DNA of 64,000 bases from Thalassobium sp. R2A62 (lineage in GTDB: Bacteria; Pseudomonadota; Alphaproteobacteria; Rhodobacterales; Rhodobacteraceae), in assembly GCF_000161835.1 (NCBI RefSeq), contig NZ_GG697169.2, forward strand, positions 862,418 through 926,417, given 5' to 3'. The translations under genes and the position numbers were made by a program. Below, piece by piece: positions 1-8,588 of the stretch (positions are counted from its first letter, which is position 1; each line of letters begins with the position of its first letter). Below the pieces are notes generated by a model. It was not told the origin of the DNA, ran no database searches, and worked only from the letters and a program-made list of their open reading frames with translations.

Positions 1-341
1 TTTCGATCGAGCTTAACAGCATCAATGCTCGTGAAGATGCTTGCGAATTGACGTTCTTTTTGTCGAACACAACGGACATCAACATCAACGCCTTTGTATT
101 GGAAACGGTGTTGTTGACCAAAGATGGGGGCGTGGATCGCCTGACGTTGTTCGACATGCGCGATGTCCCGACGGGCCGCCCGCGTGTGCGACAATTCAAT
201 GTCCCCGATCTGCAATGTGACGCCTTGGGGCAAGTTTTGATCAATGGCGTGGCCACGTGCGACGGCGACGGCCTGACGCCGGCCATGTGTTCTGACACCA
301 TGACATTGTCCTCGCGCATCGATGTTGAGGTTTTGGGATGA
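1..341 (+). CDS. Unknown exported-type protein, 5' end missing
   Basis: The frame is open from base 3 to the TGA at 339-341, so this is the C-terminal part of a gene that begins before the window. An internal TTG at 48 is not needed as a start. The visible 112 residues alternate hydrophobic and polar positions as in a beta-rich domain and carry four cysteines, which would suit an oxidised periplasmic fold. I do not recognise the family. Its stop overlaps the exbB start (ATGA), so it is translationally coupled to the exbB-exbD-exbD-tonB genes. A role in the TonB system or in handling the substrate is inference from position only. Confidence 0.6.
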   Translation, partial: SIELNSINAREDACELTFFLSNTTDININAFVLETVLLTKDGGVDRLTLFDMRDVPTGRPRVRQFNVPDLQCDALGQVLINGVATCDGDGLTPAMCSDTMTLSSRIDVEVLG

Positions 342-970
342 CGTTCGTTACAAACCTTCAATCCCAGCTTTGGGCCATCTTTGACCTTGGCGGTCCAGTT
401 GTCGCAATATTAATCGCATTGTCCATCGTGTCGCTGGCTGTGATCCTGTGGAAGCTGTGGCAATTCATGGCGCTTGGTGTCGGCCATCATCGCGACATCA
501 CGCGCGCCATGACCAACTGGGATCACGCCCAACCCGAAGAGGCCAAACACGCGCTGATTCAAAGCAAAAACGCGATGGCGGCGGCACTGGTACGCGGAGA
601 TGACACAACCCAAAAGTCTCGGGTTGAAGCAGGGGCAAGCGCGCATCTAACGCGTTTGGAAGGGGGATTTCGCATCCTCGACAGCATCGCGCAAATCGCG
701 CCACTGCTGGGTCTGTTCGGTACTGTTTTGGGCATGATTGACGCGTTCCAAGCATTGCAGGACGCCGGAAATTCAGTTGATCCGTCTCTGTTGGCAGGTG
801 GCATTTGGGTGGCGCTGCTCACGACGGCTGCGGGTCTTGCGGTTGCGATGCCCACGTCCCTTGCGCTCACGTATTTCGACTCTCGCGTTGCATCTGAACG
901 CACACTTGCAGAAACTGCAATTGAGGCACGTTTTTCACCGCTTAAGCCTGCCACAGCCCATGCCGCTTAG
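338..970 (+). CDS. exbB: ExbB/TolQ-type proton channel subunit
   Basis: MotA/TolQ/ExbB-family inner-membrane protein, 210 aa, near the usual ExbB length. Three hydrophobic segments are visible: about residues 17-45, 117-140 and 150-177. The segment after DSIAQIAPLLGLFGTVLGMI and the following GGIWVALLTTAAGLAVAMP block are typical of the family. With ExbD it converts proton-motive force into motion of TonB, which opens outer-membrane siderophore receptors. The ATG at 338 overlaps the preceding stop, and its own stop overlaps the exbD start. ExbB rather than TolQ is chosen because tonB follows directly and no tolA/tolB is present. Confidence 0.9.
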   Translation: MTFVTNLQSQLWAIFDLGGPVVAILIALSIVSLAVILWKLWQFMALGVGHHRDITRAMTNWDHAQPEEAKHALIQSKNAMAAALVRGDDTTQKSRVEAGASAHLTRLEGGFRILDSIAQIAPLLGLFGTVLGMIDAFQALQDAGNSVDPSLLAGGIWVALLTTAAGLAVAMPTSLALTYFDSRVASERTLAETAIEARFSPLKPATAHAA

Positions 971-1355
971 CGCCTCCCGACCGCGCCGCAAGGCGTTGTC
1001 GATGACCTCCCTCATCGACGTGATCTTTTTACTGTTGCTGTTTTTCATGCTCAGCTCAACGTTCACACGGTTTTCAGAAATCCAATTGTTCGGAGCGAGC
1101 GCTGGAACGCAAAGCACCGCGGCCCAATCCGAAAACACGCCAATCTTTTTGCAACTGGCACCCGAGGATGTGCGGTTGAACGGTCAGGGATTTGATCTCT
1201 CGCGCGTGCCTGATGGCGTTGCCGCATTGCGGGGCTTGGACGAACAGATGGTGTTGATTTCCGCTACATCTGACGACGTGACCGCGCAACGGCTGGTCGA
1301 TGTGCTTATGATTCTAGCAACGGTTCCCAACCTTAATGTTGTGGTACTGGAATAA
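960..1355 (+). CDS. exbD: ExbD biopolymer transport protein, copy 1
   Basis: ExbD/TolR family, 131 aa, with a single N-terminal membrane segment (about residues 17-37) followed by a periplasmic domain. The segment SLIDVIFLLLLFF carries Asp20, the position of the protonatable aspartate of E. coli ExbD (Asp25). The frame stays open far upstream, but the ATG at 960, inside the end of exbB, gives a normal ExbD N-terminus and tight coupling. It is followed two bases later by a second exbD. The pair probably forms the ExbD dimer inside the ExbB ring. Confidence 0.88.
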   Translation: MPLSASRPRRKALSMTSLIDVIFLLLLFFMLSSTFTRFSEIQLFGASAGTQSTAAQSENTPIFLQLAPEDVRLNGQGFDLSRVPDGVAALRGLDEQMVLISATSDDVTAQRLVDVLMILATVPNLNVVVLE

Positions 1356-1357
1356 AC

Positions 1358-1747
1358 ATGGGCTTGCGACACACAACACCGCGCGCACGGCCGGAACCGA
1401 CGATTGCGTTGATCAATATCGTATTCCTCATGCTGATATTCTTCATGATCGCGGGAACACTTGCGCCGCCACTGGATGATCAGGTGACCCTGGTGTCCAC
1501 CGAAAACCTTGACGGGCGTGCGCCGCCCGATGCGACTGTGCTGATGTCTGATGGGCGGCTCATGTATCGCGGCGTGGCCACAACGACACAACAGATCATC
1601 ACGCGCGCGCAGACGAACAGTGGCAGCGTCGAAGTGCGCATCGTGGCCGACCGCGCCGTCTCGGCCAATGTTTTGATGGATCACGTCGCCACCCTGCGCG
1701 CTGCAGGTGCGACATCCGTTTGGATCATCACCGAAAGGGGTCTGTAA
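1358..1747 (+). CDS. exbD: ExbD biopolymer transport protein, copy 2, with Asn at the proton-carrying Asp position
   Basis: Second ExbD/TolR-family protein, 129 aa, one membrane segment at about residues 16-34 and a periplasmic domain of normal size. The segment reads TIALINIVFLMLIFF. The residue aligned with the essential Asp of copy 1 is Asn20 (codon AAT), so this subunit should not carry a proton. ExbD works as a dimer, which suggests a heterodimer with one active and one silent subunit. The gene starts 2 bases after copy 1 and stops one base before the tonB start, within a four-gene operon. Confidence 0.87.
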   Translation: MGLRHTTPRARPEPTIALINIVFLMLIFFMIAGTLAPPLDDQVTLVSTENLDGRAPPDATVLMSDGRLMYRGVATTTQQIITRAQTNSGSVEVRIVADRAVSANVLMDHVATLRAAGATSVWIITERGL

Positions 1748-1748
1748 C

Positions 1749-2774
1749 ATGGGTCTGAAACGGGGGGTGATTGTGTGTGTCTTCGCCTCAGCCGCGATGC
1801 ATACGGCTGCTGTCACCCAGTTTGACATGCCCGACACGACGCTTGCGGCGGCCAGCCCGCCACCGGCCTTGGTCAGCGCCGGCAACAGTTTTGAAGACAT
1901 GGTGATGGGCACAACCGCAACGCCCCCGCCCACGCCAATTGAACCACGTGAGGTTGAGGAGACCGTGGTCGAGGGCAGCGAAGCACAGGCCACCCCTGCC
2001 CCGACACCATCGACCACACCGTCAAATGCGCCAACCCAAACTGCAACAGCGACAACAAGCATCCAGATCAGCCCAGATAGAATTACGGATGGGGCCGCAG
2101 ATGTCGCGGCAACATCGCTTGCGCCAACAGCGGCACAACCACTCGCGCCAGCGGATGCCACACCAGTCGCGACACCATCCGCCGTGTCAGAAACAACGCC
2201 CACACGCCCGTCTGATCAAGTGGCACCAATGCAACCCGAAACCCTTGAAGCATTGCCAGACGTCACGGTGAACAACGTCACCGCAAATACAGTGCGCCCA
2301 CCGGATCGCCCAGCAAATCTAGGGCAAACCCCACCGCCGCCACCTCCGACACCGCAGCGCACGACACAGCGCGCAACACCCGCGGCCCCCAGCGGCAACG
2401 CCCAACAAGACACGACACGCGGCGCACAGGCGCCCGCCGCGGCCCCAACAGCCCAACAAACGACGCAAGGCCAAGGTCAGCAAGCAGATCAAGCCGCAAT
2501 TGCCGCCGCACGTCAGGCCGTCGCGAATTATCCAAATCAGGTGGTACGCCGTATCAGCAATGTGCGCCGAGAAGGCACCCGCGCGCGCGGCGTTGCTGTC
2601 GTGAGCTTTCGGATCGGCGGATCTGGTCAATTGGTGGCTGTCAGTATCGCACGGAGTTCGGGGAATGCAGATCTCGACCGGATTGCCATAAACCACATCC
2701 GCCGCGCAGCCCCGTTTCCAGCTCCACCAAGCGGCGCGCAAACATCATTCTCTTTCGAATTTCAGGGGCGTTAG
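1749..2774 (+). CDS. tonB: TonB energy transducer
   Basis: 341 aa. An N-terminal hydrophobic anchor (about residues 5-22) is followed by a long Pro/Thr/Ala/Gln-rich periplasmic spacer (about 30-255). A C-terminal TonB domain begins near RRISNVRREG and includes SFRIGGSGQLVAVSIARSSG and HIRRAAPFPAPP. The open frame begins earlier, but the ATG at 1749, directly after the second exbD, gives the expected N-terminus. It couples ExbB/ExbD energy to outer-membrane receptors. No receptor gene lies in the window. The stop shares 4 bases (2771-2774) with the stop of the convergent ABC ATPase gene, leaving no room for a terminator. Confidence 0.88.
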   Translation: MGLKRGVIVCVFASAAMHTAAVTQFDMPDTTLAAASPPPALVSAGNSFEDMVMGTTATPPPTPIEPREVEETVVEGSEAQATPAPTPSTTPSNAPTQTATATTSIQISPDRITDGAADVAATSLAPTAAQPLAPADATPVATPSAVSETTPTRPSDQVAPMQPETLEALPDVTVNNVTANTVRPPDRPANLGQTPPPPPPTPQRTTQRATPAAPSGNAQQDTTRGAQAPAAAPTAQQTTQGQGQQADQAAIAAARQAVANYPNQVVRRISNVRREGTRARGVAVVSFRIGGSGQLVAVSIARSSGNADLDRIAINHIRRAAPFPAPPSGAQTSFSFEFQGR

Positions 2775-3538
2775 ATCACGCAGGGCGTCATCACCGGCGT
2801 TCCGGTTTCAGGGTCATCGTACACTCTGACCTTCAGTCCATAGACGTCGCGTATCAGCCCAGATGTGACCACATCACGCGGTGTGCCTTTGGCCAGCATC
2901 CGCCCCTCGCCCATCACAATCAACGTATCCGCATACCGAGCCGCCTGCGCGATGTCATGCAACACCACCACACAAGTTTTCCCCCGTCGGGTCAATGCGG
3001 CAAGCAGATCAAGCGTTTCATATTGAAACCGGATATCCAGAAACGACGTCGGTTCGTCAAACAGCAAATATGGAGTGTCCTGCGCGATCCCCATTGCGAT
3101 AAACACACGCTGACGCTGCCCGCCTGATATTTGCGAAAGTTTGCGATCTTTCAGGTCAGAAATTCCCGCAGCATCCATTGCATCCCCGACGATTTGCACG
3201 TCCGCAGAACTGCGCATCCCGAACATATTTTGATGAGGCGCACGACCGTAGTGCACCAGTTGTTCGACAGATATGGCTGGCGGCACCACCGGGTTCTGGG
3301 CCAGCAACGTCACGTGTTTGGCCAATGTACGGCGTGGTGTCTGCGCCACATCCAACCCACCAATCGCGATGCGACCGGTTTGGGGCAATACGCCTGCAAT
3401 CATATTCAACAATGTCGATTTCCCACACCCGTTCGGCCCAATCAACGCGGTCAGTTGACCCGTTGCAATCTGCGTCGTGATCGGACCCAGTTGAAACGAT
3501 GCATGGCCGCCCTGCACGTCGTTCAGATCAATGCTCAT
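2771..3538 (-). CDS. Iron-chelate ABC transporter ATP-binding protein (FecE-like)
   Basis: 255-aa single-domain ABC ATPase. Walker A is GPNGCGKST (about residues 34-42), the signature is SGGQRQR, and Walker B is LLFDEPTSFLD, with the switch His in VVLHDIAQ. Best fit is the FecE/FhuC/BtuD class that powers siderophore or cobalamin import. It is last in a four-gene operon (binding protein, two permeases, ATPase) whose members overlap by 1-4 bases, and it faces the exb/tonB operon. Ferric siderophore is the likeliest substrate given the TonB genes and the nearby siderophore-interacting protein. Cobalamin or heme is less likely but cannot be excluded. Confidence 0.9.
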   Translation of the reverse strand: MSIDLNDVQGGHASFQLGPITTQIATGQLTALIGPNGCGKSTLLNMIAGVLPQTGRIAIGGLDVAQTPRRTLAKHVTLLAQNPVVPPAISVEQLVHYGRAPHQNMFGMRSSADVQIVGDAMDAAGISDLKDRKLSQISGGQRQRVFIAMGIAQDTPYLLFDEPTSFLDIRFQYETLDLLAALTRRGKTCVVVLHDIAQAARYADTLIVMGEGRMLAKGTPRDVVTSGLIRDVYGLKVRVYDDPETGTPVMTPCVI

Positions 3539-4527
3539 GCCCGTATTTTTCGCTGTGTGGTGATCATTATCATGACAAAAAACGGCGCACCCAACAGGGC
3601 TGTCACGATACCCGCTGAAACCTCAATCGGTGGGGCAATGGCGCGCCCAATGGCGTCCGCCCACACCACCAATCCCATGCCGATCAACATCGCACAGGGC
3701 AACAAACGGGCGTGCCCGCCGCCCAGCACTGTTCGCGCGATATGCGGGGCGATCAGTCCGACAAATCCAAGTACGCCAACAACGCTGACCGATAACGCCG
3801 CAAGCAAAACGGCCAATATCATCAAAGATAGGCGTGCGGCGCGCACATTCTCGCCCAGACCGCTCGCCGTTTGAGGCCCCAGCCGCAGCAGATCAAGGCG
3901 GTAAAACAGCGAAAGCGCTATCGCGATACAGACCAATAACCAAGGCCAGACCAATCCTAAATGTGTCCATCCCCGCGCCCAAAGCGATCCAGTCAACCAG
4001 ATCAGAGGTGCGGAAAACTGCGCATCCGATGATGTGACCAGAATGAAGTCTACGCCAGCATCGCATAAAAACCCAACCGCGATCCCGACTAAAACCAGAC
4101 GCGCAGGCGAAGCGCCGCGCAGGTCAGCCCCAATATAAATAATTGTAGCGGCCAGTATCCCTCCCGCGATGGCGGCTATCGGCAAATAGGCCAATGAAAC
4201 TGACGGCAGCAAAAGCACCATGAGGCACACACCCAATGCCGCGCCAGAATTGATGCCAATGATCTTCGGGCTGGCCAATGGGTTGCGCAACAATGCCTGC
4301 ACAATAGCTCCTGATAACGCCAAAGACGCGCCCGTCAGCAGCGCCAAGACTGTGCGTGGAAGGCGTGATTTCAGGATGATGTAATCCTGCTTCGGGCCAT
4401 CAAGATCAAACAATGTGTTCGCAATGACGGACCATTCAATCGCGACAGCACCCGCCGACAGCGACCAGATCGAGGCCAATAAAACACCAACCACCAAAGC
4501 GACAAACACCAACCCGTCCCGTGTCAT
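3535..4527 (-). CDS. Iron-chelate ABC transporter permease (FecCD family), second copy
   Basis: 330 aa with about nine to ten membrane segments. Family landmarks are SRLPRTVLALLTGASLALSG, RNPLASPKIIG and GFVGLIAPHIAR, the last being the cytoplasmic loop that contacts the ATPase. It forms the inner-membrane channel with the neighbouring FecCD protein, a normal arrangement for siderophore importers with two non-identical permeases. Starts and stops overlap by 4 bases on both sides, so all members should be co-translated. Confidence 0.9.
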   Translation of the reverse strand: MTRDGLVFVALVVGVLLASIWSLSAGAVAIEWSVIANTLFDLDGPKQDYIILKSRLPRTVLALLTGASLALSGAIVQALLRNPLASPKIIGINSGAALGVCLMVLLLPSVSLAYLPIAAIAGGILAATIIYIGADLRGASPARLVLVGIAVGFLCDAGVDFILVTSSDAQFSAPLIWLTGSLWARGWTHLGLVWPWLLVCIAIALSLFYRLDLLRLGPQTASGLGENVRAARLSLMILAVLLAALSVSVVGVLGFVGLIAPHIARTVLGGGHARLLPCAMLIGMGLVVWADAIGRAIAPPIEVSAGIVTALLGAPFFVMIMITTQRKIRA

Positions 4528-5522
4528 TCGATGTCATCCGCAAAAAGGGCTTGGCATAAGAAGAACGGTGCGCCAATCAGAGCCACGACCACACCAACGG
4601 GGATTTCAATCGGGGCCGTCAACCACTTGGACACGCCATCAGCGGCCATCATCAACGTGGCCCCAATGATCGGCACTACAAACACCAAACGGCGATGATC
4701 CGGGCCGATTAGCATACGGCACACATGGGGCACGACCAACCCGACAAACGCAATCGGGCCTGCAACCGCAACGCTGGTTCCCGTCAAAACGGCAGCGACG
4801 AAGGCACCCATCAACAAGGTCATGCGCGGGTCGGCCCCAAGGCCAGCACTGGATGCCTCACCCAAGGCCATCAGGTTCAAACGTTGCGCGATGAATGCGG
4901 TGGCGATCAGGCCCCCACCCGCCCAGACCACGATCAGTTTTACGTCATCCCAACGTACGTCCGTGATACTACCGACCGTCCAGCGCAGCACCTGACGCGA
5001 CAGATCATCCTCAAGCGTGAAGGTGAAGCGCACCATCGCATAGGCAAACGCGCCCACCGCGACACCGCCCAGAACCAGACGCAATCCATCCAAACGGCCA
5101 CCCAAACCACCCGCAATTGCAAAGGTGATGAACCCCGCCGTAAATGCACCCACAATGGCGAGGGTTTGCAAACCCAAAGCATTTGAAACTGGCGCAAACA
5201 CCAAGCCGAAAACAAGCCCAAGCGCTGCCCCCTGATTCACCCCAAGGATCGCGGGTGAGGCCAACGGATTACGGGTCACGGCCTGCAATATCAAACCCGC
5301 CAGCCCCAGATTAACCCCGATACACATCGCAACAACCGTGCGTGGCAGCCGGATGTCCCACATCACGCTTGCCGCTAAAGTATCGCGCGCAAACAGGTCC
5401 CAAAAACCTACGTCGCCCCGACCTCCAGTGGTGATCGAGGCGTACGCACAAAGACAACATGCTAAAATAAGAAGCGACAGGCGGGGCCATCTCACACCCC
5501 CGCTTGCCCGAAATTGCATCAT
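4524..5522 (-). CDS. Iron-chelate ABC transporter permease (FecCD family), first copy
   Basis: 332 aa, about nine to ten membrane segments. Landmarks are IRLPRTVVAMCIGVNLGLAG, RNPLASPAILGVNQGAALG and GPIAFVGLVVPHVCRML. The frame is open for another 29 codons upstream, but the ATG at 5520-5522 overlaps the stop of the binding-protein gene, giving the usual FecCD start. It pairs with the downstream permease to form the channel. The substrate is not fixed by sequence alone; ferric siderophore is favoured from context. Confidence 0.9.
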   Translation of the reverse strand: MMQFRASGGVRWPRLSLLILACCLCAYASITTGGRGDVGFWDLFARDTLAASVMWDIRLPRTVVAMCIGVNLGLAGLILQAVTRNPLASPAILGVNQGAALGLVFGLVFAPVSNALGLQTLAIVGAFTAGFITFAIAGGLGGRLDGLRLVLGGVAVGAFAYAMVRFTFTLEDDLSRQVLRWTVGSITDVRWDDVKLIVVWAGGGLIATAFIAQRLNLMALGEASSAGLGADPRMTLLMGAFVAAVLTGTSVAVAGPIAFVGLVVPHVCRMLIGPDHRRLVFVVPIIGATLMMAADGVSKWLTAPIEIPVGVVVALIGAPFFLCQALFADDIE

Positions 5523-6454
5523 CAGTTCGTCGCGCCAGCCTGTGACATAATCGCGATCAGGTCTTGCGCCATCAGCTCTGCGGCCAACAGCCCACGCAAA
5601 CGCGACCAATTGTGCGCCGTCACAGTATGAACCGCTCCATTGCTAACGGATTTAAGGTTCTCATAAAGCGGCTCACCGACCCAGCCATCAGTAAATGCAG
5701 GGTCCGCGTACTTGCCCAAGATTAGGATATCGGGGTCAACGACGGACAGCTGTTCCAGCGTGGTAGGCACATAATTTGTCTCATACACCTCGCCCTCGCC
5801 TGGCGTCATCGTTGATGAAAACCCGAACATCTCAAGCAGGGACCCGTTATAGGACATGGGGCTGTGCAGCCACAAACCCGTTGCATTGGTTACGCCGAAC
5901 TGTGCGACAACACCGTCCGAAACCTCAGCGATCTGAGCTGCGTAATCATCCATCACCGCCTTGTGGGTCGCGACACGGACGGCGGCCTCATCCGCGCGAC
6001 CAAGGGCGGCACCGATCACTTCCATCTGCTCAAGAGCGGCAAAGTAATCACCGCCCAAACTGTCCAAAACGATTGTCGGGGCAATTTCGCTAAGCGTGTC
6101 ATAGGCGGCCTCATGGCGGGTCAAATCCACGATAATTAGGTCGGGCTGAAGCGATGCGATCACCTCAAGGCTGGGGGTTTTACGCGTGCCCACGGACACC
6201 CATTCATCGCCGATCACATCCGTATACGCAGGAATAATGCGATCACGGTTATTGTCGTCCGCAATCCCAACGGGGGCCACGCCAAGTGACGCCAGTGCAT
6301 CAACGTAGCTAAATTCCAGGACCACAATCCTCTCGGGGGTATCCGGCACGTCCGTAACGCCCATTTCATGGGTGATGCTATCCGCCCAAGACGGCATTGC
6401 CGCACCCAGTGCGAGGCTTGCGAAAGTCGTAAGGAAAGTTCGTCTGATCTGCAT
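5522..6454 (-). CDS. Periplasmic iron-siderophore binding protein (FecB-like)
   Basis: 310 aa with a signal peptide (RRTFLTTFASLALGAAMPSWA) and the two-lobed ligand-binding fold of the FecB/FhuD class. Landmarks are TPERIVVLEFSYVDALASLG, LIIVDLTRHEAAYDTLSEIA and, near the end, WSRLRGLLAAELMA. It captures the ferric chelate in the periplasm and hands it to the two FecCD permeases encoded next. It is the first gene of the operon. The 121 bases upstream contain no TGA-N9-TCA box, but carry two TTTAGAA half-sites on the coding strand that resemble half an Irr control element; this is weak evidence. Confidence 0.9.
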   Translation of the reverse strand: MQIRRTFLTTFASLALGAAMPSWADSITHEMGVTDVPDTPERIVVLEFSYVDALASLGVAPVGIADDNNRDRIIPAYTDVIGDEWVSVGTRKTPSLEVIASLQPDLIIVDLTRHEAAYDTLSEIAPTIVLDSLGGDYFAALEQMEVIGAALGRADEAAVRVATHKAVMDDYAAQIAEVSDGVVAQFGVTNATGLWLHSPMSYNGSLLEMFGFSSTMTPGEGEVYETNYVPTTLEQLSVVDPDILILGKYADPAFTDGWVGEPLYENLKSVSNGAVHTVTAHNWSRLRGLLAAELMAQDLIAIMSQAGATN

Positions 6455-6575
6455 TGTGCACCACCATTTCTAAAGTCAAAAAATGGCTTTTCATGCAGGA
6501 TTGCAGAATGGCTATACATCTTCTAAAAAGACCTAGTGTTTTTATCAACAATAGAGCGGTGGTTCACAAATTATC

Positions 6576-7313
6576 ATGACATATAAGGCGATGACCCTTT
6601 TAAAGCTAATCGTTCTGCGTCTTGTGCTGGCCGTATTGCCGTCGCTTGGAATGGCCTCTCCTATTGACGGAACTGTCATCATCAGCCGGACGGCAACGTC
6701 CATTGATGTATTTTTCAAAATGCCGGCGGATGTGATCGCGCCTCTCACGGGGACCGACTTGACGTTTCTGACACAAGACGACGGGACCGTGGATTTGCGC
6801 GATTTCAGGGTGGAAACCGCACCTTTGGGGGATCGGGTTTTTGCACCTGTTGCATTTAACGTGGGCGTGAACGCAGTAGACGCACAGGCCATTGCGCTTA
6901 TGCTGCACACGGACGACGATGATATTCCGTTTGCCGCACCTTGGGATGCCTTGATGGCTGTGACGCTGTGTTCGGTGTCATATTCCAACGAATTTCCGAC
7001 GCTGGCCGATGTGCAATCCTACCTCGGGTACAGCATGTATCCCGTCGTTGGGACGGCCCTCTTGAACATAACGTTTCCCGAAACGGGGCGTGATCAAATT
7101 CGATTTGAGGTAATTGAATTTATGGACGGCGACAGGATTGCCAGCCATATGATCATCTTGGATGATGGCGGGACACTGCAACTTGGCGCGGTTTATAAAC
7201 CTGTAATACACCCGTTGATGCTGGGCCTCTTAATTGCATGCGTTTGCGTCTGTGGCATCTCAATCGCGCAGCAATCAAACAGACGTCTCACCTCGCCCCT
7301 GTTTGACGATTAA
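6576..7313 (+). CDS. Unknown exported protein with C-terminal membrane anchor
   Basis: 245 aa. A signal peptide (about residues 1-26) is followed by a beta-rich extracytoplasmic region containing DVFFKMPADV and an acidic DDDD stretch. One membrane helix near the C-terminus (about 209-227) leaves a short basic tail, so the protein should be anchored with its body outside the cytoplasm. I do not recognise the family. It is divergent from the siderophore-binding-protein gene, sharing the 121-base region, and its stop shares 4 bases with the convergent Sel1-repeat gene. A role in metal handling is inferred from position only. Confidence 0.6.
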   Translation: MTYKAMTLLKLIVLRLVLAVLPSLGMASPIDGTVIISRTATSIDVFFKMPADVIAPLTGTDLTFLTQDDGTVDLRDFRVETAPLGDRVFAPVAFNVGVNAVDAQAIALMLHTDDDDIPFAAPWDALMAVTLCSVSYSNEFPTLADVQSYLGYSMYPVVGTALLNITFPETGRDQIRFEVIEFMDGDRIASHMIILDDGGTLQLGAVYKPVIHPLMLGLLIACVCVCGISIAQQSNRRLTSPLFDD

Positions 7314-7936
7314 AGATCACACCGTAGACCGGTCGGGAGCAAATCCGAAAGATCGACGCGCGCATCTTGGGCGATCATTTCAGCCGCATCAAACCAATCC
7401 ATCGCCCAACACGTTTCGCGTGTGATACCATGTAACCCACCTGCATAAATATGGCCCAACGCCAGCGCTGCTTTGGCATCGCCCTGTGATGCGGCGGCAC
7501 CCAACCAATACAATGCCTGATCGCGATGATCAGATGTGTGGGCGGTTTCCAAACGGATCATCGCAAATTGAAACTGCGCATTCAGATGGCCGGCCTCAGC
7601 TGCGTTAACCAAGTATGACAATCCCAGCGCAGGATCCTCTGACACGCCAAGCCCGACGATATAGCGCACCCCCAAAAGATAGGACGCGTCTGGGTGATTT
7701 TGGAAGGCCGCATGATGCAATAATTCAAGTGCTTTGGCCTGCTCAGCCAGTGAACAATGCGGCTGATCCAAACGCTGCGACAAATTGAATTGTGCCTGTG
7801 CATCCCCGGCTTGGGCGTAGCGCTGAACCAAATAGCTGCCCGCATCTTCGCACAGCGCGTCCTGCGCAAAGGCAGGAACCACATGTGCGGCACTGAAAAC
7901 AAATATGGCAATATTTCGGAGCAAATCTAATCCCAA
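7310..7936 (-). CDS. Exported Sel1-repeat protein
   Basis: 208 aa with a signal peptide ending near FAQ (residue 25) and four to five Sel1-type repeats of about 36 residues, for example ASYLLGVRYIVGLGV, AQFQFAMIRLE and AALALGHIYAGGLHG. Sel1 repeats form an alpha-solenoid that binds other proteins. The partner is unknown. The ATG at 7936 is used; no close neighbour shares its strand, so it is probably a single-gene unit. Confidence 0.75.
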   Translation of the reverse strand: MGLDLLRNIAIFVFSAAHVVPAFAQDALCEDAGSYLVQRYAQAGDAQAQFNLSQRLDQPHCSLAEQAKALELLHHAAFQNHPDASYLLGVRYIVGLGVSEDPALGLSYLVNAAEAGHLNAQFQFAMIRLETAHTSDHRDQALYWLGAAASQGDAKAALALGHIYAGGLHGITRETCWAMDWFDAAEMIAQDARVDLSDLLPTGLRCDL

Positions 7937-8038
7937 CTAATTTACTCGACTTTAGCATACCACCGCCCTATTTTCTACAGTTAGATACGTTCTGCCAGCC
8001 GCCGCCCGCTGACGTAAGTCACACCACTGGAGAACTTT

Positions 8039-8524
8039 ATGACACTGAGAATGACCCGTAGAACCGCAATCGCAACGGGAACCGCCGCCCTTTTAGCGCG
8101 CCCTGCTTTGGCACAAGACGCGACCGTTCACGAAGTACAAATGCTCAACGCAGATCCAGAAAACCCACGAACCCGCATGGTCTTCCTGCCACGCGTTGTC
8201 GTGGCACAGCCCGGCGACACCATTAAATTTATCGCCACCGACCCCGGCCACAACAGTGAGAGCATCGAAGAAATGATGCCCGAAGGCGTTGAAGGTTGGG
8301 AAGGTGACATCAACGACGATGTTGAATTTGTCGTCGAAACGCCCGGATTTTATGGCTACAAGTGTACGCCCCACAATTCTGTCGGAATGGTTGGGCTGGT
8401 CATCGTGCAAGGCGATGGGATGTCCGACAATCTAGAGGCCGCCAAAGACGTGCGTCAGCGCGGCAAAGCCCGTCAAATCTGGGACGAAATTTGGGAAGAA
8501 GTCGACGCGCTCGACCTCGCCTAA
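8039..8524 (+). CDS. paz: Pseudoazurin, blue copper electron carrier
   Basis: 161 aa. A Tat-like or Sec signal sequence (RRTAIATGTAALLARPALAQ) precedes a cupredoxin domain. The type 1 copper ligands are visible as His71 (DPGHNSE), Cys109, His112 (YKCTPHNSVGM) and Met117, with the spacing of pseudoazurins. It is a periplasmic electron donor, classically to copper nitrite reductase or nitrous-oxide reductase, or to cytochrome c peroxidase. None of those partners is in the window, so its acceptor is unknown. An 11-bp hairpin follows the gene. Confidence 0.9.
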   Translation: MTLRMTRRTAIATGTAALLARPALAQDATVHEVQMLNADPENPRTRMVFLPRVVVAQPGDTIKFIATDPGHNSESIEEMMPEGVEGWEGDINDDVEFVVETPGFYGYKCTPHNSVGMVGLVIVQGDGMSDNLEAAKDVRQRGKARQIWDEIWEEVDALDLA

Positions 8525-8548
8525 GTTGAGCCGACATACCTGACGTGA

Positions 8549-8577
8549 ACCGCCCCGAAGCAAACGTTCGGGGCGGT
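8549..8577. terminator. Hairpin between convergent paz and tpm
   Basis: An 11-bp perfect stem (ACCGCCCCGAA at 8549-8559 pairs with TTCGGGGCGGT at 8567-8577) with a 7-base loop sits between the stop codons of the two convergent genes. There is no clear T-run, so it may act as a bidirectional terminator or an mRNA-stabilising hairpin. Confidence 0.6.
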
Positions 8578-8588
8578 GTGATGTCCAG

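Noticed and set aside
1184-2203. 339-codon frame on - across exbD2 and tonB
   Set aside because: Antisense shadow of high-GC genes with clear ExbD/TonB motifs on the + strand.
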